Numbered from the stretch's first letter, positions 6,707-13,199 are shown. The stretch is DNA of 13,199 nt from DASRSS01 sp035656335 (GCA_035656335.1 DASRSS010000045.1:1-13199); one strand, 5' to 3'. The notes: generated by a model from the sequence alone, not told the origin. Numbers and translations: made by a program.

Positions 6707-6982
6707 TCAGCCGCCAGCGACTGCCGGCAGCACGGTGACGGCGTCGCCGTCCTTCAGCGCCGTGTCCAGCGACCCGGTGAAGCGCACGTCCTCGTCGTTG
6801 ACGTACACGTTGACGAACCGGTGCAGGCTGCCGTCGTCGGTGATGAGGCGGCCCTTCAGACCCGGGTGGTTGGCGTCCAGGTCGTCGATCAGCGCGGCGA
6901 GCGTGTCGCCCTTGCCCTCGACGGCCTTCTCACCGTTCGTGTACGTGCGCAGGATCGTGGGGATCTTGACCTCGATGGCCAT
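6707..6982 (-). CDS. cysO: Sulfur carrier protein CysO (ubiquitin-like, ThiS/MoaD fold)
   Basis: This 91-residue beta-grasp protein carries sulfur as a C-terminal thiocarboxylate for cysteine synthesis. It ends in the required Gly-Gly (AVAGG, residues 87-91) with no extra residues to remove. Internal landmarks are IPTILRTYTNG (7-17), NHPGLKGRL (38-46) and VNVYVNDEDVR (57-67), as in M. tuberculosis Rv1335. ATG 6982 is chosen over longer in-frame options because AGGAG lies ten bases upstream and the protein then begins MAIEVKIP. It is followed by cysM after seven bases and preceded by mec with a 94-base gap, which may hold its own promoter. MoeZ, encoded at 11059-12237, is the expected activator. 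Confidence 0.96.
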   Translation of the reverse strand: MAIEVKIPTILRTYTNGEKAVEGKGDTLAALIDDLDANHPGLKGRLITDDGSLHRFVNVYVNDEDVRFTGSLDTALKDGDAVTVLPAVAGG

Positions 6983-7076
6983 GGCTCGGCTGCTCCTGTC
7001 GAATGCGGAAAGTAGTGCTCTACGTGTAGGGACAACGCGCGGCGGCATCTGGATCGTCCCACCGCCGCTCGGGAGT

Positions 7077-7487
7077 TCAGGAATCGACCACCTCGACCGG
7101 CTCCTCGGTCACCACACCGTCCACGATCCGGAACGAGCGGAACTCGGTGACGTCCGTCTCACGCGTGGAGACCAGGACGTAGTGCGCGTTCGGCTCGGAG
7201 GCGTAGGAGATGTCGGTGCGGGACGGGTACGCCTCGGTCGCGGTGTGGGAGTGGTAGATGACCACCGGCTCCTCGTCGTTCGCGTCCAGCTCCTTGTACA
7301 GCTGGAGCAGGTCGGCGGAGTCGAACTCGTAGAACGTGGGCGACCGCGCGGCGTTCAACATCGGGATGAACCGGGCGGGACGGTCGCTGCCGGCCGGGCC
7401 GGCGACGACGCCGCACGCCTCGTCCGGGTGGTCGCGACGCGCGTGCGCGACGATCGCGTCGTGGGTCGCCCGGTCGATGGTCAGCAC
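7077..7487 (-). CDS. mec: JAMM/MPN+ zinc peptidase that releases cysteine from CysO
   Basis: Mec is a zinc metallopeptidase of the M67 type that hydrolyses the CysO-Cys adduct, freeing cysteine and regenerating CysO. The 136-residue protein has the full JAMM motif: Glu23 in DEACGVV, then HSHTATEAYPSRTD with zinc ligands His79, His81 and Asp92 and Ser89 in the PS pair. GTG 7487 places the JAMM residues as in M. tuberculosis Rv1334 and lies 16 bases after the DUF2017 stop. In mycobacteria a P1-family peptidase (Rv1333) lies between DUF2017 and mec; it is absent here, so the two genes are directly linked. Confidence 0.94.
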   Translation of the reverse strand: MLTIDRATHDAIVAHARRDHPDEACGVVAGPAGSDRPARFIPMLNAARSPTFYEFDSADLLQLYKELDANDEEPVVIYHSHTATEAYPSRTDISYASEPNAHYVLVSTRETDVTEFRSFRIVDGVVTEEPVEVVDS

Positions 7488-7503
7488 GGCCCCAGAATAC
7501 TGG

Positions 7504-7998
7504 TCAGCCCATCCGCGCCCGGACGACGGCGTCCTGCACGCCCGTCAGGTAGGCGTAGATCGAGCGGGGCAGAGACGCCGGGTCGTTCGGGTCGAAGTCG
7601 TAGTCGTCGTCCTCGGTGATCCCGATCCGAGTGCCGATCGCCAGCCGCATGTCGTTGAGCACCCGCAGCCAGCGCTCGACCGCGTGCGGCTCGAGCGTGA
7701 CGTCCATCTTGCGGTTCGCGCTCTGGCCGGCGGCGGCCAGTCCGGCCAGGCACTGCTCGGCGCGTTCGAGACGCTCCGTGCGCAGTGAGGACTCGGTGAG
7801 CGAGCGGAACGCATCCGCCGCCTCGGCGTTGCCCTGGTAGCCGTCCGGGTACAGCCGGCGGTACACCGGATCGCTCGGGTCCAGCCCGTCCGGCTGCAGC
7901 GCCGCGATCAGGTCGGTGAGCAGGGACGCGAGCGTGTCCGCCTCGGGCGCGGTCAGGCGCACCCGCACCGCGCCGGCGCCCGCCGGGTTCACCTTCAT
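7504..7998 (-). CDS. DUF2017 family protein
   Basis: This 164-residue soluble protein of unknown biochemical role is the conserved partner downstream of clpS in actinobacteria (Rv1332 in M. tuberculosis). It has no signal peptide or membrane segment. Recognisable family features are the N-terminal LTAPEADTLASLLTDL, the SDPVYRRLYPDGY stretch (42-54), the RWLRVLNDMRLAIGTRIGI helix-turn (109-127), and an acidic DDDYDF (130-135) followed by YAYLTGVQDAVV near the end. ATG 7998 overlaps the clpS TGA by four bases (ATGA), so translation is probably coupled to clpS, suggesting a joint task with the Clp protease system (inference). No catalytic motif is visible. Confidence 0.88.
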   Translation of the reverse strand: MKVNPAGAGAVRVRLTAPEADTLASLLTDLIAALQPDGLDPSDPVYRRLYPDGYQGNAEAADAFRSLTESSLRTERLERAEQCLAGLAAAGQSANRKMDVTLEPHAVERWLRVLNDMRLAIGTRIGITEDDDYDFDPNDPASLPRSIYAYLTGVQDAVVRARMG

Positions 7999-8297
7999 TT
8001 CTGTTGCTCCAGGGTCGCCCACAGGCCGTAGCCGTGCAGGGTGGCGACGTCCAGTTCCATGCGCTCGCGCGTGCCGCTGGACACGACGGCACGGCCGCGG
8101 TGGTGCACGTCCAGCATCAGCTTCTCCGCCTTCGGCTTCGGGTACCCGAACACGGTCATGAACACGTGCGTGACGTAGGACATCAGGTTGATCGGATCGT
8201 TCCAGACGATGGTGATCCACGGGCGGTCCGGATCGGCCAGCGTGTCAGAACCGGCCTGCTCCGCCGCCTCGCGCTGCGGTGTGAGCGTGCCTGCCAT
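7995..8297 (-). CDS. clpS: ATP-dependent Clp protease adaptor ClpS
   Basis: ClpS delivers proteins with destabilising N-terminal residues to the Clp ATPase. The 100-residue product has the core fold signature: WNDPINLMSYVTHVF (32-46), with the binding-pocket Asn33-Asp34 and the hydrophobic pocket residues that follow, then VFGYPKPKAEKLMLDVHHRGRAVV (49-72) containing the usual HHRG-type turn. The first 25 residues are the flexible tail that engages the Clp N-domain. ATG 8297 gives this normal length; the preceding GATGAG is only a weak ribosome binding site. It is the first gene of the minus-strand group and diverges from the membrane protein gene at 8357, leaving a 59-base shared promoter region. 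Confidence 0.95.
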   Translation of the reverse strand: MAGTLTPQREAAEQAGSDTLADPDRPWITIVWNDPINLMSYVTHVFMTVFGYPKPKAEKLMLDVHHRGRAVVSSGTRERMELDVATLHGYGLWATLEQQK

Positions 8298-8356
8298 CTG
8301 CTCATCGTGGCACGTCGGTCGCGCGATGATCAGCCGCCGTCGGTAGGTTTCCTCAG

Positions 8357-9013
8357 GTGAGCGTCGACCAGCTCGGCACCGGGCGCAGCGCCCCGGCCTC
8401 GCGCGCGCCGCGGATGCCGCGCGTGCTGCGTCCGCCGCTGCCCGGCCCGACGTGGGTGTGGATCCCGCCGTGGCCACGGTTCCTGCACCGCGAGGTCCAG
8501 ATCCCGCGCACCGGACCGGACGGCCGGCGCATCGGCATCCCGGGCATCGTTCTGGTCTCGGCCGGCGCGATCATGCTCATCCTGTCGTTCACCACGCTGG
8601 AGTGGCGCAAGCTCGCGGCGCGCGGTGACGCGGTGAGCGAGATCGACTTCGCGGCGCTGCGGCAGAACCTCGAGCACTTCCCCGCCGGCGGCAAGCCCGG
8701 GCCGACCGTCGCCTACTTCACCTGGCTGTGCTGGGTGCTGCTGATCGCGCTGATCGTCGTCGGGTTCGCCGCCAACCTGCCGACCCGCAGGTCGAACGGG
8801 CTGCGGCTGGCCGGGTTCTTCCTCGGCCTGGTCGGCGCGGCGTTCACCTACTACGCGCTCTCGCGGTACTCGCTGGCCAGCCATGACCTGTTCGGGACGA
8901 GTAGCGGCGCGCTGGACAACGCCGACCTCGGCATCTGGTTCGCGCTCGGCGGCTACCTGCTGGCCGGCGCGGGATCGTCGATCGGCCCGATGCAGCCCCG
9001 GAGGCGGCGATGA
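8357..9013 (+). CDS. Four-helix membrane protein of unknown function
   Basis: This 218-residue integral membrane protein has a proline- and arginine-rich cytoplasmic-type N-terminus (about 1-58), four hydrophobic segments (about 60-80, 119-140, 150-168 and 191-208) and a basic tail, RRRR. Between helices 1 and 2 lies a polar loop with EIDFAALRQNLEHFP. I do not recognise the family; it has no catalytic motif or substrate-binding signature. GTG 8357 is the first plausible start, though the ribosome binding site is weak (GGTAGG lies about ten bases upstream). Its TGA overlaps the pncB ATG by four bases, so the two are translationally coupled; a role related to NAD salvage or precursor uptake is only a guess. 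Confidence 0.8.
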   Translation: MSVDQLGTGRSAPASRAPRMPRVLRPPLPGPTWVWIPPWPRFLHREVQIPRTGPDGRRIGIPGIVLVSAGAIMLILSFTTLEWRKLAARGDAVSEIDFAALRQNLEHFPAGGKPGPTVAYFTWLCWVLLIALIVVGFAANLPTRRSNGLRLAGFFLGLVGAAFTYYALSRYSLASHDLFGTSSGALDNADLGIWFALGGYLLAGAGSSIGPMQPRRRR

Positions 9014-10284
9014 CGACGCGGACGGCGCTGCTCACGGACCACTACGAGCTGACCATGCTCGACGCGGCACTGCGGGACGGCACCGCGTCGCGCCGCTGCG
9101 TGTTCGAGGTGTTCGCGCGCCGCCTTCCGGACGGGCGGCGGTTCGGCGTGGTCGCCGGAACCGAGCGGGTGCTCGACGCCATCGCCGATTACCGGTTCGA
9201 CGCCGAGGCGATCGCCGGCCTGCGCGAGCACGGCGTGATCGGCGAGGCCGCTGCCGCGTTCCTGGCCGACTACCGGTTCACCGGCGACGTCGACGGCTAC
9301 CCCGAGGGCGAGCTGTACTTCCCGCACTCGCCGATCCTGACCGTGTCCGCGACGTTCGCCGAAGCCGTCGTGCTGGAGACGATCGTGCTGTCGATCCTCA
9401 ACCACGACTCGGCGATCGCGTCCGCGGCCGCACGCATGGTCACGGCGGCGGCGGGCCGTCCGATCATCGAGATGGGCTCGCGGCGGACGCACGAGGAGGC
9501 CGCGATCGCGTCGGCGCGCGCGGCATACCTGGCCGGGTTCGCGTCGACGTCCAACCTGGCCGCAAGTGCCCGCTACGGCGTGCCGACGTCGGGCACCGCG
9601 GCGCACGCGTTCACGCTGCTGCACGACGACGAGCGCTCCGCGTTCGCCTCGCAGGTGGACGCGTTCGGCGCCGGCACCACGCTGCTGGTCGACACGTACG
9701 ACATCGCGCGCGGCATCGAGACGGCGGTCGAGGTCGCCGGGCCGGAACTCGGCGCGATCCGCATCGACTCCGGCGACCTCGGGGTGATGGCACGGCACGC
9801 GCGCGAGCAGTTGGACCGGCTCGGCGCGACGCGCACCCGCATCGTGGTCAGTGGCGACCTGGACGAGTTCGCGATCGCCGCCCTCGCCGCCGCGCCGGTG
9901 GACGTCTACGGCGCCGGCACCGCGGTGGTCACCGGATCGGGTGCGCCGACCGCCGGCATGGTCTACAAGCTGGTCGAGGTGGACGGCCGTCCGGTGGCGA
10001 AGCGGTCCGAGGACAAGGCCAGCCGCGGCGGGCGCAAGACGGCGATCCGCGCGCACAAGCCGAGCGGCACCGCGATCGAGGAGATCGTGATCACCGGACC
10101 GGTGCCCGAGCTGGCCGACGGGCAGCGGTTGCTGCAACGGCCGCTCGTGCGCGGCGGTGCGCGTGTCGAAGGTGCGCCGACATTGGACGAGTCCCGCGAG
10201 TTGCTGCGCGCCGCGATGGTTACCCTGCCGTGGGACGGCCTCAAACTCTCCCGCGGCGAAGCTGCGATTCCTACCCGCGCCTGA
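9010..10284 (+). CDS. pncB: Nicotinate phosphoribosyltransferase
   Basis: PncB converts nicotinate and phosphoribosyl pyrophosphate to nicotinate mononucleotide, with ATP hydrolysis improving the equilibrium, in NAD salvage. The 424-residue product has the family blocks in order: TDHYELTM (9-16), FPHSPILTV (104-112), EMGSRRTHEEAA (154-165), STSNLAA and GTAAHAF (179-201) with the conserved His199, LVDTYD (226-231), IRIDSGDL (250-257), VSGDLDE (280-286), YGAGT (300-304) and YKLVE (319-323). ATG 9010 has GGAGG five bases upstream, inside the end of the preceding membrane protein gene. pncA follows 125 bases downstream on the same strand; that gap holds nested palindromes. Confidence 0.95.
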   Translation: MTTRTALLTDHYELTMLDAALRDGTASRRCVFEVFARRLPDGRRFGVVAGTERVLDAIADYRFDAEAIAGLREHGVIGEAAAAFLADYRFTGDVDGYPEGELYFPHSPILTVSATFAEAVVLETIVLSILNHDSAIASAAARMVTAAAGRPIIEMGSRRTHEEAAIASARAAYLAGFASTSNLAASARYGVPTSGTAAHAFTLLHDDERSAFASQVDAFGAGTTLLVDTYDIARGIETAVEVAGPELGAIRIDSGDLGVMARHAREQLDRLGATRTRIVVSGDLDEFAIAALAAAPVDVYGAGTAVVTGSGAPTAGMVYKLVEVDGRPVAKRSEDKASRGGRKTAIRAHKPSGTAIEEIVITGPVPELADGQRLLQRPLVRGGARVEGAPTLDESRELLRAAMVTLPWDGLKLSRGEAAIPTRA

Positions 10285-10324
10285 TCGGATCTTCGACCGG
10301 CCTAGGCCGGATCGCGCGATCCGA
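10285..10324. repeat. Nested palindromes between pncB and pncA
   Basis: Directly after the pncB stop lie three overlapping symmetries: outer arms TCGGATC (10285-10291) and GATCCGA (10318-10324), a perfect 14-base palindrome CCGGCCTAGGCCGG (10297-10310), and a perfect 12-base palindrome GATCGCGCGATC (10310-10321). No T-run follows. It could be an operator, a partial terminator or an mRNA-processing hairpin; its role is unknown. Confidence 0.45.
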
Positions 10325-10409
10325 GCCGCAAGGTCCTTCGTCGCGCGGCGCGCGGGCTCTTCGCGCGAGCGCTCATCGCGTGGTGGGTCGCCTTTACTAC
10401 GGTGAGCGA

Positions 10410-10976
10410 GTGGCGCGGTCAATCATCGTGGTGGACGTGCAGAACGACTTCTGCGAGGGCGGGTCGCTCGCGGTGGCGGGCGGGACGGACGTGGCTCGGG
10501 CGATCAGCGCGCGACTCGCGGCGGGCGGCTTCGATCACGCCGTCGCCACCCGCGACCACCACGTGGACCCGGGCGCGCACTTCTCCGACCACCCCGACTT
10601 CGTCGACAGCTGGCCCGCGCACTGCATTGTCGGGACCGCGGGCGCGGAACTGCACCCCGAGCTGGACACGTCCAGGATCGAGGCGATCTTCGACAAGGGC
10701 GAGCACGCCGCCGCCTACTCGGGATTCGAGGGCAGCAGCGACGGCGTCCCGCTGGCCGACTGGTTGCGGCAGCGGGACGTCAAGGCGGTCGAGGTCGTCG
10801 GCATCGCCACCGATCACTGCGTGCGCGCCACGGCGTTGGACGCGGCACGCGCGGGCTTCACCACGACCGTCCGGCTGGACCTGACGGCGGGCGTGGCCGC
10901 CGCCACGGTCGCCCGCACCCTGGAGGAGCTCCGCGCCGCCGGCGTCGAACTGACCGGCGATCCGATCGTCCGCTGA
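10410..10976 (+). CDS. pncA: Nicotinamidase (pyrazinamidase-type)
   Basis: PncA hydrolyses nicotinamide to nicotinate and ammonia, feeding PncB. The 188-residue product has the complete catalytic triad, Asp9 (VVDVQNDF), Lys96 (FDKGEH) and Cys137 (GIATDHCV), and the metal site Asp49, His51, His57 and His71, whose numbering equals that of the M. tuberculosis enzyme. The cis-peptide-type GIATDHCV and the SGFEG stretch are also typical. GTG 10410 is chosen because homology starts at ARSIIVVDVQND; GGTGAG lies only three bases upstream, a close ribosome binding site, and GTG codons at 10380 and 10383 are longer alternatives. Such enzymes activate the drug pyrazinamide, and nothing in the active site suggests loss of activity. 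Confidence 0.95.
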   Translation: MARSIIVVDVQNDFCEGGSLAVAGGTDVARAISARLAAGGFDHAVATRDHHVDPGAHFSDHPDFVDSWPAHCIVGTAGAELHPELDTSRIEAIFDKGEHAAAYSGFEGSSDGVPLADWLRQRDVKAVEVVGIATDHCVRATALDAARAGFTTTVRLDLTAGVAAATVARTLEELRAAGVELTGDPIVR

Positions 10977-10994
10977 CCGACCGCGTCCGACCTG

Positions 10995-11058
10995 CCGGCT
11001 TTTCCGACACGGTGCCCGGTTTCGCAGGCGCTGCCGAACCTGGTGTCGGAAAAGGCGG
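10995..11058. terminator. Large imperfect inverted repeat between convergent pncA and moeZ
   Basis: The left arm at 10995-11010 and right arm at 11043-11058 pair over 16 positions with one mismatch; each contains the CTTTTCCGACAC/GTGTCGGAAAAG core. Inside, GGTTTCGCAG and CTGCCGAACC pair partly around a GCG loop, extending the hairpin. It starts 18 bases after the pncA stop and ends exactly beside the moeZ stop codon, so it is well placed as a bidirectional terminator. Confidence 0.65.
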
Positions 11059-12237
11059 TCAGTACGAGGGCAGGCTGGGGTCGATCTGGTTGACCCAGGC
11101 CGTCACGCCGCCCTGCACGTGGACCGCGTCGGAGAACCCGGCCGCCTTCACCGCGGCCAGCGTCTCGGCGGAGCGCACGCCCGTCTTGCAGTACATGACG
11201 ATCTGCTTGTTCTGCGGCAGCGAGGCGAGCGCGTCGCCGCGCAGGATCTCGTCCTTGGGGATCAACGTGGCGCCCGGGATCGAGACGATCTCGTACTCGG
11301 CCGGCTCGCGCACGTCCACCAGGTAGATCGGCTTGTCCGAGTCGAGCAGGTCCTTGAGCTCAGCGGCCGTGATCGTCGAGCCGGCTGCGGCCTGCTGGGC
11401 CTCCTCGGACACGACGCCGCAGAACGCCTCGTAGTCGATCAGCTCGGTGACCGTCGGGTTCTCGCCGCAGACCGCGCAGTTCGGGTCCTTGCGCACCTTG
11501 ATCTTGCGGAACTCCATCTCGAGCGCGTCGTAGACCATCAGCGAACCGAGCAGTGGCTCACCGACACCGGTCAGCAGCTTGATCGCCTCGTTGGTCTGCA
11601 GCGCGCCGATCGTCCCGCACAACACGCCCAACACGCCGCCCTCGGCGCAGGACGGCACCATGCCCGGCGGCGGCGGCTCCGGGTAGAGGCAGCGGTAGCA
11701 CGGGCCGTGCTCGGCCCAGAAAACCGACGCCTGGCCGTCGAAGCGGTAGATCGAGCCCCACACGTAGGGCTTGCCGAGCAGCACGCACGCGTCGTTCACC
11801 AGGTAGCGCGTAGCGAAGTTGTCGGTGCCGTCGACGATGAGGTCGTACTGGCTGAAGATCTCCATCACGTTGGACGAGTCCAGCCGCACCTCGTGCTGGT
11901 TCACCGTGATGAGCGGGTTGATCTCCGTGATCGAGTTGCGCGCCGACTCTGCCTTCGAGCGGCCGATGTCGCTCTGCCCGTGGATGATCTGGCGCTGCAG
12001 GTTCGACTCGTCCACCACGTCGAAGTCGATGATGCCGAGCGTGCCCACGCCCGCCGCCGCGAGGTACATGAGCGTCGGCGAGCCGAGGCCGCCGGCGCCG
12101 ATGCACAGCACCTTGGCGTTCTTCAGCCGCTTCTGCCCGGCCATCGCGACGTCCGGGATGATCAGGTGGCGGCTGTAGCGACGCACCTCGTCGATGGAGA
12201 GCGACTCGGCGGGTTCCACGAGCGGCGGCAGTGACAC
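11059..12237 (-). CDS. moeZ: Adenylyltransferase/sulfurtransferase MoeZ (ThiF/MoeB domain plus rhodanese)
   Basis: MoeZ adenylates the C-terminal glycine of ubiquitin-like sulfur carriers and then transfers sulfur to form the thiocarboxylate. In M. tuberculosis the enzyme (Rv3206c) serves CysO and MoaD2. The 392-residue product has the E1-like domain (about 15-270): nucleotide loop GAGGLG (47-52), IDFDVVDESNLQRQ (70-83), Lys95, DGTDN (136-140), and a zinc site CYRC (180-183) paired with CAVC (254-257). Cys197 lies in SCAEGG. A rhodanese domain follows (about 288-385), with active Cys350 in CKTGVRS. GTG 12237 has AGGA seven bases upstream. The gene has nested palindromes upstream and a strong hairpin right after its stop. 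Its presence near cysO-cysM-mec, rather than far away, completes that pathway within one window. Confidence 0.95.
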   Translation of the reverse strand: MSLPPLVEPAESLSIDEVRRYSRHLIIPDVAMAGQKRLKNAKVLCIGAGGLGSPTLMYLAAAGVGTLGIIDFDVVDESNLQRQIIHGQSDIGRSKAESARNSITEINPLITVNQHEVRLDSSNVMEIFSQYDLIVDGTDNFATRYLVNDACVLLGKPYVWGSIYRFDGQASVFWAEHGPCYRCLYPEPPPPGMVPSCAEGGVLGVLCGTIGALQTNEAIKLLTGVGEPLLGSLMVYDALEMEFRKIKVRKDPNCAVCGENPTVTELIDYEAFCGVVSEEAQQAAAGSTITAAELKDLLDSDKPIYLVDVREPAEYEIVSIPGATLIPKDEILRGDALASLPQNKQIVMYCKTGVRSAETLAAVKAAGFSDAVHVQGGVTAWVNQIDPSLPSY

Positions 12238-12252
12238 GGCACGGTCCTCACT

Positions 12253-12298
12253 GGTTCTGCGAGCTGGCTGAGGTCAGCCACTTGTCTCTAGCAGAACC
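12253..12298. promoter_or_regulatory. Nested inverted repeats upstream of moeZ
   Basis: Outer arms GGTTCTGC (12253-12260) and GCAGAACC (12291-12298) are perfectly complementary. Within them is a second perfect repeat, TGGCTGA-GG-TCAGCCA (12265-12280). Both lie 16-61 bases before the moeZ GTG, between it and the stop of the DUF3152 gene upstream. This could be an operator pair, a 5' leader structure or a terminator of the preceding gene; no -10/-35 pair could be placed with confidence. Confidence 0.5.
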
Positions 12299-12353
12299 GC
12301 GGCGCCGGGGTCCTGCATTCCCTGCAAGCCTACGGCGCGCCACCTGCCCGGCT

Positions 12354-13199
12354 TCAGTCGCCGTTGAAGCGGAACTCGCTGTTCTGGTCGGTGTCCGGCT
12401 GCTCGGCCCCGGGGGCTCCCTTGGCGCCCGGCGGGTACGGCCAGGGGTTCGCCTCGCAGAGCTTGCCGGTGTTCGGGTCGGTCAGCCCGATCGTCTGCTG
12501 CATCATCGCCGGCGCGAGTCCGCCGGGCAGGCACTCGTGCGCGTGCTGATGCCCGAGCGCGTGCCCGTCCTCGTGGTTGATCAAGTACTGCCGGTACGCG
12601 GTCAGGTCGCCGACGTACGCCGCCGCGCCGCGCACCCACCGCGCGTCGTCGATCACCACGCGGTTCACCGGGCTGGTGCCGCCCGCCGGCACGAAGCAGG
12701 ACGTTTCGATGTGGATCTCGTAGCCGCACAGCTGCCGCACGGTCATCATCGAGGTCATCGTCACGTGGAAGTCGACCGGCCCGGAGTCGACCCGCTGCAG
12801 CGCGACACCGTGGCCGGACCACGACCGCGGATCGGCCAGCGTGGCGTCGACCAGGTTCGCGAACTGGGTGAGGTTGATGCCGGTGATCCCGTTCTCGACC
12901 TCGATGTCGTAGCGGTGCACCGGCGAGCCGGACCCGAACACCTTGGTGGTGCCCTTCAGCACGCGGAACGTGCCGTTGCCGGCGTGCGTGAAGCTCGCGC
13001 CGGCCGGCAGCGCCGCGGCCTTGAGGGCGACGTCGTTCGCGTTGCCCTGCGGCGCGTCCGACTTCAACGTCGTGTTGCCGTCGGCGGACGGCGGTCGGCT
13101 GGACGTGGTCACGCCGGGGTTCGCAGTGCCCGCGTTGTGGTGGTGCGACGGGGACGGGTTGCGCATCGTGGCGATCGCGGCGACCGTGATCACCGCGAG
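12354..13199 (-). CDS. DUF3152 protein with a zinc-metallopeptidase motif (N-terminus beyond right edge)
   Basis: The visible 282 codons run from the window edge to TGA 12354-12356. They begin with the end of a hydrophobic segment (about the first 12 residues, probably a membrane anchor or signal), then a low-complexity Ser/Pro/His/Thr linker, then a folded domain. The domain carries HEDGHALGH, encoded at 12575-12549, which matches the metzincin-type zinc motif HExxHxxGH and is followed by HAHEC; conserved cysteines elsewhere (in QLCGYEI, ETSCFVP and KLCEANP) suggest disulfides. It matches the DUF3152 family, encoded beside moeZ in mycobacteria (Rv3207c). Location outside the membrane and peptidase activity are inferred; the substrate is unknown. 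The hairpin at 12253-12298 lies between its stop and moeZ. Confidence 0.85.
   Translation of the reverse strand, partial: LAVITVAAIATMRNPSPSHHHNAGTANPGVTTSSRPPSADGNTTLKSDAPQGNANDVALKAAALPAGASFTHAGNGTFRVLKGTTKVFGSGSPVHRYDIEVENGITGINLTQFANLVDATLADPRSWSGHGVALQRVDSGPVDFHVTMTSMMTVRQLCGYEIHIETSCFVPAGGTSPVNRVVIDDARWVRGAAAYVGDLTAYRQYLINHEDGHALGHQHAHECLPGGLAPAMMQQTIGLTDPNTGKLCEANPWPYPPGAKGAPGAEQPDTDQNSEFRFNGD

Noticed and set aside
5377..6738. 453-codon plus-strand open frame opposite cysM
   Set aside because: Shadow of cysM with no ribosome binding site or known domain.
6983..7060. Promoter for cysO in the 94-base gap (TTGTCC-like -35)
   Set aside because: No matching -10 hexamer at an acceptable distance, so no promoter was called.
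7039..7068. Weak stem (GCGGCGG/CCGCCGC, 16-base loop) between mec and cysO
   Set aside because: Such G+C-only stems are expected by chance here; the loop is long and no terminator or riboswitch pattern is evident.
8883..10409. Possible long N-terminal extension of pncA in the same frame across pncB
   Set aside because: This is an arginine-rich shadow of pncB; nicotinamidase homology begins at 10410.
11119..12234. 371-codon plus-strand open frame opposite moeZ
   Set aside because: Arginine- and histidine-rich shadow of moeZ; the minus strand has complete E1-like and rhodanese motifs.

Overview
The window is high-GC DNA with the gene content and order of an actinobacterium. Its core matches, gene for gene, the Mycobacterium tuberculosis block Rv1330c-Rv1339 as I recall it: pncB, clpS, DUF2017, mec, cysO, cysM, rhomboid-like, murI and a metallo-beta-lactamase-fold hydrolase. 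The right end (moeZ next to a DUF3152 protein) matches Rv3206c-Rv3207c. I cannot name the genus.

Layout. At 1-234 (minus) is the N-terminal part of a TetR-type repressor, divergent from a secreted GH5 endoglycoceramidase-like glycosidase (342-1862, plus). A perfect inverted repeat at 293-306 lies between them. From 1863 to 2815 there is no intact gene; this lower-GC stretch holds two diverged tandem copies of a small two-helix membrane protein, both frame-damaged. From 2816 to 5120 (minus) runs a tight operon: rhomboid-like protein, glutamate racemase murI and an MBL-fold hydrolase. From 5143 to 5736 there is a frameshifted META-like remnant and a cluster of stem-loops that interrupt the conserved order. 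From 5737 to 8297 (minus) lie clpS, DUF2017, mec, cysO and cysM. On the plus strand follow a four-helix membrane protein overlapping pncB (nicotinate phosphoribosyltransferase), then pncA (nicotinamidase). A long imperfect inverted repeat separates pncA from the convergent moeZ (11059-12237, minus). The right edge carries a partial DUF3152 zinc-protease-like protein (12354-13199, minus).

How the genes work together. MoeZ, CysO, CysM and Mec together make up the sulfur-carrier route to cysteine: MoeZ adenylates and thiocarboxylates CysO, CysM joins O-phosphoserine to it, and Mec releases cysteine. PncA and PncB form the salvage route nicotinamide -> nicotinate -> nicotinate mononucleotide. ClpS is the N-end-rule adaptor for ClpAP/ClpCP. 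MurI supplies D-glutamate for peptidoglycan.

Most notable are a rhomboid whose catalytic serine is replaced by asparagine, the decayed tandem gene pair, the TetR/GH5 operator whose sequence fits the KstR-type consensus, and several nested palindromes beside pncA and moeZ. I found no CRISPR array, transposase, tRNA or rRNA, and no clear sign of a wholly new multi-gene system.
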